Shown: one piece after another, positions 1 through 8,117 of the stretch | How positions within the stretch are numbered: the first letter of the stretch is position 1 | Layout: each line of letters starts with the position of its first letter | Assembly (NCBI GenBank): GCA_047624005.1 | Contig: JBLHPE010000006.1 | Location: 13,560 to 77,559, forward strand | Direction: 5' to 3' | Source: Ascidiaceihabitans sp047624005 | GTDB taxonomy: Bacteria > Pseudomonadota > Alphaproteobacteria > Rhodobacterales > Rhodobacteraceae | DNA: 64,000 bases | The notes under the pieces: generated by a model | What the model saw: only the letters and a program-made list of their open reading frames with translations | The model's database searches: none | Told to the model about the DNA's origin: nothing | Program-made: the position numbers and the translations under genes

Positions 1-114
1 ATGTCCCATTTAAAAACTCCCTTGGCACTCACGTAGCGATTTCTCTGGTCACTCAGGTCCCAAAACCTATATCCACAAATAAGACAGACGCAATTCCCTA
101 GAAAGGTTCTACTG

Positions 115-603
115 ATGGCGATTAAGCAAGGTGATACACTTCCCGACACAACTCTGGTTGAAATGACTGCTGATGGACCAGCCCCCGTCAGCTTGGCTGA
201 AAAGACCAAAGGACGTAAAATTGTCATTTTCGCCGTTCCGGGCGCATTCACGCCGACGTGTCATTCGGCCCACGTGCCAAGCTTTATCCGCACCAAGGAT
301 CAGTTCGATGCAAAAGGCGTAGACGAAATTATCTGCGTTTCCGTCAACGATCCATTCGTAATGAAAGCATGGGGCGAAGTTACTGGCGCGACTGAGGCTG
401 GCATCACAATGCTTGGCGACGCGGAAAGCCTATTTACCACGGGTATCGGCATGGAATTTAGCGCGCCACCAGCAGGCTTAATGGCGCGTTCAAAACGTTA
501 TGCGATGGTTGTCGAAGACGGCGTTGTGACACTATTGCAAGAAGAAGAATCCCCAGGCGTCTGCGACGTTTCTGGCGGCGAGGGTCTGCTTGCTTCAATG
601 TAA
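115..603 (+). CDS. Peroxiredoxin, Prx5/AhpC-TSA type
   Basis: Cytoplasmic thiol peroxidase that reduces hydrogen peroxide and organic hydroperoxides. At 162 residues it has the usual length of the one-domain Prx5 group. The peroxidatic motif PGAFTPTCH lies at residues 42-50, making Cys49 the attacking thiol; Arg125 or Arg128 in MARSKRY is the likely stabilising Arg. Cys74 and Cys150 are the only other cysteines, and Cys150 lies in the C-terminal part where atypical Prx5 enzymes keep the resolving thiol. No glutaredoxin domain is fused, so an external reductant is inferred. The ATG follows AAAGG at good spacing. A strong hairpin terminator follows, so the gene looks monocistronic. Confidence 0.93.
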   Translation: MAIKQGDTLPDTTLVEMTADGPAPVSLAEKTKGRKIVIFAVPGAFTPTCHSAHVPSFIRTKDQFDAKGVDEIICVSVNDPFVMKAWGEVTGATEAGITMLGDAESLFTTGIGMEFSAPPAGLMARSKRYAMVVEDGVVTLLQEEESPGVCDVSGGEGLLASM

Positions 604-635
604 GCTTGCTAAAACACATCTAATCAAATGACGCA

Positions 636-660
636 AAAGGCCTCCGTTTGGGGGCCTTTA
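636..660 (+). terminator. Intrinsic terminator after the peroxiredoxin gene
   Basis: Ten-pair stem AAAGGCCTCC / GGGGGCCTTT (one G-T pair) closing a GTTT loop, 32 bases after the peroxiredoxin stop. The T-rich side is short. It may also serve the convergent pterin dehydratase gene. Confidence 0.75.
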
Positions 661-681
661 TCAATTGAATTTACCTCATTC

Positions 682-975
682 CTAGGAAAACAAGCGATCC
701 ATCTTTCTGGCTAGTTTAAGATCCAAAGTACTTAATCCGTCCACGTCATGGGTGATCAAAACAACATTTACGGTCGAATACACATTGTCCCACTCTGGGT
801 GATGATCCCATTTTTCGGCCCACATTGCGACACTGGTCATCCAGCCAAACGCATCAATGAAATTTTTGAATTTGAACCGCTTAACCAATGCGTCTCTTTC
901 ATCATGCAAGGTCCATCCATTTGCAATCAAAGGTTCCAACAACATCTCACGGGTTTCTTCGCTCAGCTTTTCCAT
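682..975 (-). CDS. phhB: 4a-hydroxytetrahydrobiopterin dehydratase (PCD/DCoH)
   Basis: Dehydrates 4a-hydroxytetrahydropterin, recycling the cofactor of aromatic amino acid hydroxylases; some homologues act in molybdopterin metabolism. The 97-residue length is normal for the single-domain family. The signature HHPEW is at residues 58-62, followed by THDVDGLSTLD at 75-85, which supply the three catalytic histidines (His58, His59, His76). No phenylalanine hydroxylase gene is in the window, so the partner is unknown. Its start abuts the stop of the upstream FemAB-like gene (they share one base), so the two are co-transcribed and probably translationally coupled. Confidence 0.93.
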   Translation of the reverse strand: MEKLSEETREMLLEPLIANGWTLHDERDALVKRFKFKNFIDAFGWMTSVAMWAEKWDHHPEWDNVYSTVNVVLITHDVDGLSTLDLKLARKMDRLFS

Positions 976-2162
976 TATTCTTGCTCCTCGACTTGGGTCC
1001 GTCTGAACGGACCATATTCCGTTAAAACTTCGATCTCATCTTCAACCGCTTCGCGTTCCGCCTTCAAATACGAACCAATAGCATCTGCAAACCTCGGATC
1101 GCCAACCCAATGCAAACTGTGGGTTTGGGTAGGCAAATAACCGCGGGCCAACTTGTGTTGTCCCTGCGCGCCAGCTTCAACCCGTGCCAGTCCATCACCG
1201 ATCGCAATGTCGATCGCTTGATAATAGCAAAGTTCGAAATGCAGACAGGCATGGTGTTCGACGCAGCCCCAATAGCGACCATAAAGCGTTTCACGACCTA
1301 CGAAATTTAGGGCACCCGCAATCCATTCGCCGTCGCGACGAGCCAAAACCAGTGCCATATCATCGCGCAGCGTTTCTTGCGCGATCCTAAAAAACTGACG
1401 TGTCAGGTAAGGTGTCCCCCACTTTCGCGCACCCGTATCTTGGTAAAACTCCCAAAATGCATCCCAATGCTGTGCCTCAATCTGATCGCCACGCAAAGTT
1501 ACGATATCACCACCAAAGCTTTGGGCCTGAGCGCGTTCCTTACGAATATTCTTACGTTTTCGAGAACTTAAGTCCCCTAAGAAGCCGTCGAAATCAACAT
1601 AGTCGTTGTTAAGCCAGTGAAACTGCTGAGTGGCGCGTGACATCAGGCCCAGCTTTTCGCCCAAGACTGCTTCTTCTTTTGTACAGAACGTGGCGTGCAC
1701 GCTTGATACCTTGTTTTCAGACGCCAATTGAATTGCGCCTTGGATCAAAGCTGAAAACCCTGCCTCAGCAAAATCTGGATGCACCAAGAAACGACGCCCT
1801 GTGGCTGGAGTATGCGGAACTGCAATTTGGAGCTTTGGATAATATCGTCCACCCGCTTGCTCATAGGCATGAGCCCAGTTTTGATCAAAGATATATTCGC
1901 CCTGCGAGTGGGATTTCACATAAAGCGGCGCCACCGCAATCACACGGCCGTGAATTTTTGCGGCCAAATATTGCGGCTGCCACCCTGTCCCCGGACCAAC
2001 TGACCCGCTGTCCTCTAATGCGCTTAGAAAGCGATAGGTCGTAAAGGGATCGTTTGGCCGGCCACCATCAGCGACTTCTGGACATGCACAAGCATCCCAA
2101 TCGACCTGCCCAATTTGAGCAATCTCAGGGACAACGTTGATTTCCACTTCATGTCGGCTCAT
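975..2162 (-). CDS. FemAB-like / GNAT-superfamily acyltransferase (DUF482)
   Basis: Protein of 395 residues matching the DUF482 (FemAB_like) family, which has a GNAT-type fold and is often annotated as peptidoglycan biosynthesis-like. The family hallmarks are visible: an N-terminal DPF..YRFLSALEDSGS segment near residues 38-55, the central GRRFLVHPDF block, RKRKNIRKERAQ near 200, then GRYWGCVEHHACLHFELCYY near 295 and a C-terminal ARVEAGAQGQHKLARGY block. The substrate is not known for this family. There is no signal peptide or membrane segment, so it should act in the cytoplasm. It forms a two-gene unit with phhB downstream. Confidence 0.85.
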   Translation of the reverse strand: MSRHEVEINVVPEIAQIGQVDWDACACPEVADGGRPNDPFTTYRFLSALEDSGSVGPGTGWQPQYLAAKIHGRVIAVAPLYVKSHSQGEYIFDQNWAHAYEQAGGRYYPKLQIAVPHTPATGRRFLVHPDFAEAGFSALIQGAIQLASENKVSSVHATFCTKEEAVLGEKLGLMSRATQQFHWLNNDYVDFDGFLGDLSSRKRKNIRKERAQAQSFGGDIVTLRGDQIEAQHWDAFWEFYQDTGARKWGTPYLTRQFFRIAQETLRDDMALVLARRDGEWIAGALNFVGRETLYGRYWGCVEHHACLHFELCYYQAIDIAIGDGLARVEAGAQGQHKLARGYLPTQTHSLHWVGDPRFADAIGSYLKAEREAVEDEIEVLTEYGPFRRTQVEEQE

Positions 2163-2215
2163 CGTATTCCCTTGCAGCGGCTTATTGGTTTTATGTGTAC
2201 CATGTGTTCAGCTTT

Positions 2216-2983
2216 TCAAGCGTCAAACTTAGCCAAATATTGTTCAAAGGTTATATTTTGCGCAACCTTTCGTGCCTCAATTTCCTGCTCTGCGGATTTC
2301 ACAGTCCAACACAAGACGTCAGCTCCAATCTCTTTCAAAAACGCCACACGTGGGCGATCTAAATCAGTCACGTCATGACTAATGAAACTTGCCCCAACAC
2401 GATCAAAATCGGGGATATCACGAAGATAGTCACAGATGGCGTGGCTTAATGCCCAATTATCAAAATGATACGCACTGGTCACAATGCCTCTTGGCACTTC
2501 AGGTAAAAGTTCCGCCAACAAAGCAACGCTGTTTGGATTAAACGACATGACACCGACGGGTCCGGCATATGTCGCCAAATCATTTGCTGCCGCCTTTTCA
2601 AGCGGCCCAACATTTTTGCCCATAGCGCCGTCTTGATCCTTGAACTCGATCAGCAACGGCACTTGACCTGCGACCAAATCCAAAATGTCGGCCAGAACTG
2701 GTATCCCCTCGGCACCCCCAGTCAACGGAATAGCCGAAAGCTGTTTCGCACTGCGCTGCCGAACCGGTCCCACCTCACTTGTCAGTCGGTCCAAAGTGAA
2801 ATCGTGGAAAACTATAGCCTTTTGATCTGCGCTGAGTTGCAAATCAATCTCGATCCCATAGCCGTGGGAAATTGCCGCTTGGATCGCCGCACGGCTATTT
2901 TCCGGACGCCTATCGGACACATCGTGTAGCCCACGATGTGTCAATGGTTTGGTCAGAAAATCTGGATGTAGGCGCGGCGTCAT
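2216..2983 (-). CDS. Glycerophosphodiester phosphodiesterase family protein
   Basis: Hydrolyses glycerophosphodiesters to glycerol-3-phosphate and an alcohol, typically salvaging phospholipid head groups. The GDPD TIM-barrel motifs are present: LTHRGLHD (His16, Arg17), then PENS at 28-31, EIDLQLS with the metal-binding Glu45 and Asp47, and HDFTLDRLT with the general acid/base His60. At 255 residues it is the short cytoplasmic type, like UgpQ, with no signal peptide. Its start overlaps the stop of the upstream RidA gene by four bases (ATGA), so the pair is one transcription unit. A link between the RidA-type and phosphodiesterase functions is not evident. Confidence 0.9.
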   Translation of the reverse strand: MTPRLHPDFLTKPLTHRGLHDVSDRRPENSRAAIQAAISHGYGIEIDLQLSADQKAIVFHDFTLDRLTSEVGPVRQRSAKQLSAIPLTGGAEGIPVLADILDLVAGQVPLLIEFKDQDGAMGKNVGPLEKAAANDLATYAGPVGVMSFNPNSVALLAELLPEVPRGIVTSAYHFDNWALSHAICDYLRDIPDFDRVGASFISHDVTDLDRPRVAFLKEIGADVLCWTVKSAEQEIEARKVAQNITFEQYLAKFDA

Positions 2984-3438
2984 TTGATTTGGAATGTGCC
3001 TTCTATCTCAACCGCAACGCCTAATGGCAATGAGGCCGCAGAAACCGCAGCCCGTGCATGACGACCTAAATCACCAAACACCTCTACCATGAAATCGGAC
3101 GCGCCGTTGATCACCTTCGGCTGATCCGTGAAATCATCAGTAGAATTCACAAAACCGCCTAATTTTACAACCTGCACTACTCGGTTTAGGTCGCCGCCAC
3201 ACGCTGCTTTAAGCTGTGCAATTAAATGCAAAGCGCACGTCTTAGCAGCGGCGGCCCCAGCTTCAACATCCATGTTGGCGCCAAGTTTACCAATGATCAG
3301 CCCATCAGGGCCATTTGAAATCTGGCCCGAGATATAGACTATATCTCCAGCTTGCACGTATGGGACGTAGTTGCCAGCAGGCGCGCTGGCCTCCGGCAAA
3401 GTAACCCCAAGAGACTTAAGACGATCTTCAATACCCAT
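2980..3438 (-). CDS. RidA family protein (YjgF/YER057c/UK114), long subgroup
   Basis: Member of the RidA superfamily, whose best known members hydrolyse reactive enamine/imine intermediates released by PLP enzymes. At 152 residues it belongs to the longer subgroup rather than the 128-residue RidA archetype. Visible landmarks are the N-terminal IEDRLKSLGVTLPEASAPAGNY, VYISGQISNGPDG around 34-46, and the C-terminal ARAAVSAASLPLGVAVEIEG, where the Arg matches the position that contacts carboxylate ligands in the archetype. Deaminase activity cannot be assumed in this subgroup. It is the first gene of a two-gene unit with the phosphodiesterase. Confidence 0.88.
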   Translation of the reverse strand: MGIEDRLKSLGVTLPEASAPAGNYVPYVQAGDIVYISGQISNGPDGLIIGKLGANMDVEAGAAAAKTCALHLIAQLKAACGGDLNRVVQVVKLGGFVNSTDDFTDQPKVINGASDFMVEVFGDLGRHARAAVSAASLPLGVAVEIEGTFQIK

Positions 3439-3509
3439 TACAGCATTCCTTGTAAGCGGTTAGATTTCAATAGAAGGCTACGCGTGTCACACCCAAACGA
3501 AAAGGGAGA

Positions 3510-4823
3510 TTACGACTCTCTAAACGCCCGATTGAAATAATCTGCCATAGGTTTGATCAAGTATGCGAGAGGTGAGCGATCAGCGGTCCTAATAAACGCC
3601 TCGACAGGCATCCCCGGAATCAAAGTGTCGCCTTCATTCAGTTTGGATACTTCGCCTGGATTCAATACAATTTCTGCACGGTAATATGTGATCCCATTCG
3701 CATCATCCTCGAACGCATCGGCTGAGATTAGTGTAACTTGCCCAACCAATTCTGGAGTGGTTCGTTGATCCAATGCCGAAAACCGTAAATTCACTTGCTG
3801 GCTCAAAACAATCTTATCGATATGGATCGGGTCAATGCGTGCCACAATCAATAGTGGCCGGTCTTGGGGGATTAAATACAACACCGGATCTGCGGCTCGA
3901 ATTACAGAACGTATGGTCTGCACTCGCATACCATAGACAATGCCCGACACAGGAGCGCGAATGTTCAACTGTTCCAATTCAAGCTGAAGTGCGCCGCGCT
4001 GCTCTACCAACTCAAGCTCTCGGTATCGAAGGTCGCGCAATTGTGTAATCGCCTCTTCGCGCCGATCAGTGGCAAGCTTTAACACCTCTAGATCAATCTC
4101 GGTTATGCGGCCTTCGGCCTGCGCCTTGTTCGCAGCCAGTTCACCCAATTGACCATATAGGCTTGCGGCTTGGCGTTGCAGCGCCAGCACTGTGCCAGCT
4201 TGCGCCAACCCTCGCTCTAAAAGCGTTTCCTGCGCATCCAGCTCTTGCTGAATTAATTCTAATTGGGTCGCGAGCGAAGTCTCTTGCGCATCGATCCCAA
4301 CGATCTGATTACCAATCTGCGATTTCCGCTTACCCAATTGCTCTGTTTCACGGGCCACAGAGTCGCCACGCGCAAAGAACAGGTTCGCCTGCCCTTCAAT
4401 CAATTCGTTAATGTTAGGATTAGCGGCACCCTCGGACAGCAACACTTCGTCAAAGGTCACAGAGGTTGCAGTGTCACGTTCGGCCGTCAACCGACCGCGC
4501 CGGGCCATCAATTCGAACAATTGCCCTTCAGAAATGGCCAACTGACTTTGCAGTTGCTGACCGTCCAGTCGAAGCAAAACATCCCCAGCATTTACAACAT
4601 CACCTTCCACCACATAAATTTTCGCAACCGTACCGCCAGTTTGATGTTGGACGATTTGTCGGTTTTGATCGACTTCAATGCGACCTGGTGAAATAATTGC
4701 CCCCGCAATTTGAGTCACTGTTCCCCAAACGACAAACCCGCCGAACAACACGACCAGCGCGAATAGACCTGTGAACACCGGCACTTTTGCCGACCATGTT
4801 TTAATTTCATTCGCAGCGATCAT
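3510..4823 (-). CDS. prsE: HlyD-family type I secretion adaptor (PrsE-like)
   Basis: Periplasmic adaptor that bridges an inner-membrane ABC exporter to a TolC-type outer membrane channel. The protein has 437 residues, with one membrane anchor near residues 14-35 (VFTGLFALVVLFGGFVVWG), a biotinyl-lipoyl half motif IVQHQTGGTVAKIYVVEGD, a long coiled-coil hairpin around residues 90-275 and a C-terminal beta domain ending VEAFIRTADRSPLAYL. Its start overlaps the stop of the ABC gene by four bases, so adaptor and transporter are coupled. No TolC homologue and no glycine-rich RTX substrate gene lie in the window. Confidence 0.92.
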   Translation of the reverse strand: MIAANEIKTWSAKVPVFTGLFALVVLFGGFVVWGTVTQIAGAIISPGRIEVDQNRQIVQHQTGGTVAKIYVVEGDVVNAGDVLLRLDGQQLQSQLAISEGQLFELMARRGRLTAERDTATSVTFDEVLLSEGAANPNINELIEGQANLFFARGDSVARETEQLGKRKSQIGNQIVGIDAQETSLATQLELIQQELDAQETLLERGLAQAGTVLALQRQAASLYGQLGELAANKAQAEGRITEIDLEVLKLATDRREEAITQLRDLRYRELELVEQRGALQLELEQLNIRAPVSGIVYGMRVQTIRSVIRAADPVLYLIPQDRPLLIVARIDPIHIDKIVLSQQVNLRFSALDQRTTPELVGQVTLISADAFEDDANGITYYRAEIVLNPGEVSKLNEGDTLIPGMPVEAFIRTADRSPLAYLIKPMADYFNRAFRES

Positions 4824-6562
4824 GTTACGCCTCCAGAATTTTTGGGTGCATTGGTGATTGTCGCATGGTTCTTGACGCTATTACGCAGCACTTCATCACG
4901 TGGACCAAATGCCGTGACTGCCCCTTTGTCGAGGACCATCAGCATGTCGCATTCCTGAATGGCCGCGGGTCTGTGGGCCATAATCATAACGGCACCGTTG
5001 CGGGCCTTAATGCCTCTAATCGCTACATTCAAAGCTTCACTACCGATATTATCCAAGTTCGAATTTGGCTCGTCCAAGACGACGATTACGGGATCACCGT
5101 ACATTGCGCGCGCCAAACCGATACGTTGCATTTGGCCACCCGACAGTCGGTTTTGAACTGCACTTACCCGCGTGTCGTAGCCATTTGGCAACTCCAATAT
5201 CATTTCATGCGCTGCCGCAGATTTTGCCGCTTGAATAACTTTCTCGGCGTCGGGCGCGTTTGCAAGACGGGCAATATTTTCAGCGATTGTTCCGTCGAAC
5301 AATTGAATGCGTTGCGGCAAATAGCCAATGTGCTGGCCAAGGATCGCAGGGTCGTAATGTTCTAAGGCTGCCGCATCCAGTCGCAACGACCCACCAGCCG
5401 GACGCCATACGCCTGTGACAGCACGAGCAAGCGTCGACTTACCAGCGCCTGATGCACCAATAACACCAAGCGCTTGCCCAGGGTGCAATTCAAAAGCCAA
5501 ACCACGCAGCGCAGCCACCTTTTCTCCAGGAGGTACAACAGTAAGTGACTTTGCGATTAGACGTGCTTGTGGTCGTGGAAGTGGGGTCCGTGGCTGTTCT
5601 AAAGGAACCGTTCCCAATAGCTCTGTCAGGTTTTCCCAGCCTTTGCCCGCTCGTTGAACCAATGCCCATTGGTTCAACATCATCTCTACCGGTGCCAACG
5701 CGCGGCCAAGCAGAATGGACCCTGCAATCATCGCACCTGGTGTCATTTCGTTTTGCAAGACCAGATAAGCCCCCAAGCCCAACATTGCAGACTGTAAGAA
5801 CAGTCGAAGTGTCTTGGTCAGTGACGAAAATCCGCCGCCCACATCTGTAGCTTTGATTTGACTTATCAGCGCGATATTCCGGCTTTTTTCCCATCGGCTG
5901 AATGCGGCATCACGCATACCCATCGCTTGAACCATTTCCGCTTCTTCACGAACTTGACTGGACAGCATATTGGCCTCTTGGCCGGCTATTCCTGCCTCGT
6001 GTTGCGGGCGTCGGGATAAAAATTGGTTGAGCAAGGTAATCAGAATGAGCAGCACCGCGCCGCCAATTGCCATCCAGCCCAACATAGGGTGGAAAATAAA
6101 GATACCCGCAAGAAAAATAGGAGTCCAAGGCAAGTCAAAGAACGCCAACAAAACCGGCGAAGTGATAAACCGTTGGATCGCTTCTAAATCATTCAGGCCC
6201 GATTGCGTCTTTAAATCTGGAGCCACAGCAGATTTTCGGATAACTGCATCAAAAACACGGCGATCCAGCGCACTTTGAAATCTTGCCCCAACACGCGCCA
6301 TGATACGGCCCCGCGTAAAATCCAAAATTCCCATTATGCCATACAAAAATACCACGAGCAGGGACAATGCAACCAAAGTTTCTTGGGATTTACTACCAAG
6401 AACACGGTCGTAGACCTGCAACATGTACATCGGGCCCGTCAGCATCAGTAGATTGGCAAACAAACTGAACAAGGCCACGATCCAGTAAAAACCACGACTT
6501 TCGCCTCTTGCAGCCCGCAATTCGGCGCCACCTAGCTCTGTAATTCTATTTTTCATCGGCAC
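4820..6562 (-). CDS. prsD: Type I secretion ABC transporter, permease-ATPase fusion (PrsD-like)
   Basis: Inner-membrane exporter that powers one-step secretion of proteins carrying a C-terminal signal. At 580 residues it fits the PrtD group: no N-terminal C39 peptidase domain, a membrane domain over about residues 28-300, then an ATPase domain with Walker A GASGAGKST, signature LSGGQMQRIGLARAM and Walker B VIVVLDEPNSNLD followed by a switch His in MAHRP. It is co-transcribed with the HlyD-type adaptor immediately downstream. The promoter should lie in the 162-base divergent gap shared with mlaA. The cargo is unknown. Confidence 0.93.
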   Translation of the reverse strand: MPMKNRITELGGAELRAARGESRGFYWIVALFSLFANLLMLTGPMYMLQVYDRVLGSKSQETLVALSLLVVFLYGIMGILDFTRGRIMARVGARFQSALDRRVFDAVIRKSAVAPDLKTQSGLNDLEAIQRFITSPVLLAFFDLPWTPIFLAGIFIFHPMLGWMAIGGAVLLILITLLNQFLSRRPQHEAGIAGQEANMLSSQVREEAEMVQAMGMRDAAFSRWEKSRNIALISQIKATDVGGGFSSLTKTLRLFLQSAMLGLGAYLVLQNEMTPGAMIAGSILLGRALAPVEMMLNQWALVQRAGKGWENLTELLGTVPLEQPRTPLPRPQARLIAKSLTVVPPGEKVAALRGLAFELHPGQALGVIGASGAGKSTLARAVTGVWRPAGGSLRLDAAALEHYDPAILGQHIGYLPQRIQLFDGTIAENIARLANAPDAEKVIQAAKSAAAHEMILELPNGYDTRVSAVQNRLSGGQMQRIGLARAMYGDPVIVVLDEPNSNLDNIGSEALNVAIRGIKARNGAVMIMAHRPAAIQECDMLMVLDKGAVTAFGPRDEVLRNSVKNHATITNAPKNSGGVT

Positions 6563-6724
6563 CTTTTCGCCTGCATGATGTGTGTACTGTTATCAGACGG
6601 TACAAACGATATAAAAGATCGTGTCGCGTATGTGTCACATAAACGTATTTCCAATCGCTTATCTATGGGCATTACACTTTAAAGTATTACTTAGGCCTCA
6701 AACTGTTCTTCTGGAGTTCTTTCG

Positions 6725-7492
6725 GTGTTTTCCATCTCGTTGATCAAACGCTTCGCAATCAAAGTCACCGCTATTTGCAGCATACCTCTGCTTGCGGCCT
6801 GCGCATCCACCACTGCTTCGACAGAAGCTGGGGGCGTTTTTGACCCGTATGAAAAGCAAAACCGAAAGATTCATGCTTTCAACCGCGGCCTAGACAAAGC
6901 TTTGGTGCGCCCTGCTGCGCGTGGCTATTCGACGCTTCTGCCTGACGAAATTGAAAATAGCATTGGAAACTTTGCTGAAAACCTTGGGCAACCCAGTGTG
7001 ATTGTGAATTCACTACTACAAGGTGATCTAAAGGGTGCTGGTCTTTCGACCACACGCTTCTTGACCAACACGATTTTGGGGTTTGGTGGCTTTGTTGACG
7101 CCGCTGCAGAATTTCAGATGCCAGAGCATGATACCGATTTCGGCGAAACGCTTTACACGTGGGGCGTGGGTGAAGGCCCCTATGTCGAATTGCCGGGCCT
7201 TGGTCCCTCAACCGTACGAAACACCACTGGTAAAGTCGTTGACCTTTTCACTAACCCGCTTAGTTACGCCGTGGACAGCCCCGATAAATACTATGGCACC
7301 GCAGCAAGCGTGGCTTCACGTTTGTCCGACCGTGGACGTTTTGGCGATACAATCGACTCGATCTTGTACGAAAGCGCTGACAGCTACGCTCAGGCGCGCC
7401 TAATCTATTTACAAAACCGCCGCTTCGAACTGGGTCAGGAAGACCCAGGTGCCGAAATCGATCCATTTGAACTAGATACTGAAGGATTTTAA
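6725..7492 (+). CDS. mlaA: MlaA (VacJ) outer-membrane lipoprotein
   Basis: Component of the Mla system, which keeps outer-membrane lipid asymmetry by moving mislocalised phospholipids back to the inner membrane. The 255-residue protein begins with a lipoprotein signal ending in the lipobox LLAAC, Cys26 being the lipidated residue. The MlaA landmarks FDPYEKQNRKIHAFN and ILGFGGFVDAA follow, then GVGEGPYVELPGLGPST. The start used is GTG, placed 9 bases after GGAG; a TTG five codons further in is a poorer alternative. One base separates its stop from the start of the MlaC-like gene. The MlaFED permease genes are not in this window. Confidence 0.92.
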   Translation: MFSISLIKRFAIKVTAICSIPLLAACASTTASTEAGGVFDPYEKQNRKIHAFNRGLDKALVRPAARGYSTLLPDEIENSIGNFAENLGQPSVIVNSLLQGDLKGAGLSTTRFLTNTILGFGGFVDAAAEFQMPEHDTDFGETLYTWGVGEGPYVELPGLGPSTVRNTTGKVVDLFTNPLSYAVDSPDKYYGTAASVASRLSDRGRFGDTIDSILYESADSYAQARLIYLQNRRFELGQEDPGAEIDPFELDTEGF

Positions 7493-7493
7493 G

Positions 7494-8087
7494 ATGAAAC
7501 GCCGCTCTTTCACCGCTTTTCTTTCCAGCTTTGCATTGGCTCCATTCATCACGACTGCAGCTCACGCTTTAACCGAAGCGCGCGCCAAAGTGCTTGTGGA
7601 TACGCTTGTTGCTGACATCAACAAAGTCATTGCGTCCGGTAAATCCGAAGGCAGCATGATCAAAGACTTCGAACGTATTTTCGCACGTTATTCTGATACA
7701 TCCTACATCTCGGCTTATGCATTAGGCGTCGATGCACGGCGCGCAACATCTGGCCAAAAGCGTGCTTTCTCAAAAGCTTTCCAAGCCTACATTGCCCAAA
7801 GCTATGGCAGCCGGTTCCGCGAGTTTATCGGTGGTCAGCTCGAAGTCAAAGGCGTCCGTAAGGTTAAATCGTGGTACGAGGTCACCGCGCTTGCGAAGCT
7901 TAAGGGCCAATCCCCGTTTGAGATCACATTTCAGGTCTCTGACCGGACAGGCAAAGATTTGTTCTTCAACCTATTCATCGAAGGCATCAACTTGCTTTTG
8001 ACAGAACGCACCGAGATTGGCTCATTGCTCGACCGTAACGGCGGCAACATCGACAATATGATCGCAGATCTTAAGAAATCTGGTTGA
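7494..8087 (+). CDS. MlaC/Ttg2D-like phospholipid-binding ABC component
   Basis: Periplasmic lipid shuttle of the MlaC/Tgt2 family that exchanges phospholipid between MlaA and the inner-membrane Mla complex. It has 197 residues, with an N-terminal export signal whose start MKRRSFTAFL carries a twin-arginine-like RRSF followed by a hydrophobic stretch and AHA cleavage site; Tat use is possible but not certain. The rest shows the family pattern: IFARYSDTSYISAYALG, then RFREFIGG and the FNLFIEGINLLLTER block near the C terminus. It is coupled to mlaA and ends in a strong terminator. Confidence 0.9.
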   Translation: MKRRSFTAFLSSFALAPFITTAAHALTEARAKVLVDTLVADINKVIASGKSEGSMIKDFERIFARYSDTSYISAYALGVDARRATSGQKRAFSKAFQAYIAQSYGSRFREFIGGQLEVKGVRKVKSWYEVTALAKLKGQSPFEITFQVSDRTGKDLFFNLFIEGINLLLTERTEIGSLLDRNGGNIDNMIADLKKSG

Positions 8088-8092
8088 GAAAC

Positions 8093-8117
8093 GTAAGGCG
8101 GATTTCGTCCGCCTTAC
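8093..8117. terminator. Bidirectional terminator between the mlaC-like gene and the PBP1A gene
   Basis: Perfect ten-pair stem GTAAGGCGGA / TCCGCCTTAC with a TTTCG loop, six bases after the MlaC-like stop. Its right arm includes the stop codon of the convergent penicillin-binding protein gene, so one hairpin probably ends both transcripts. Confidence 0.8.
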
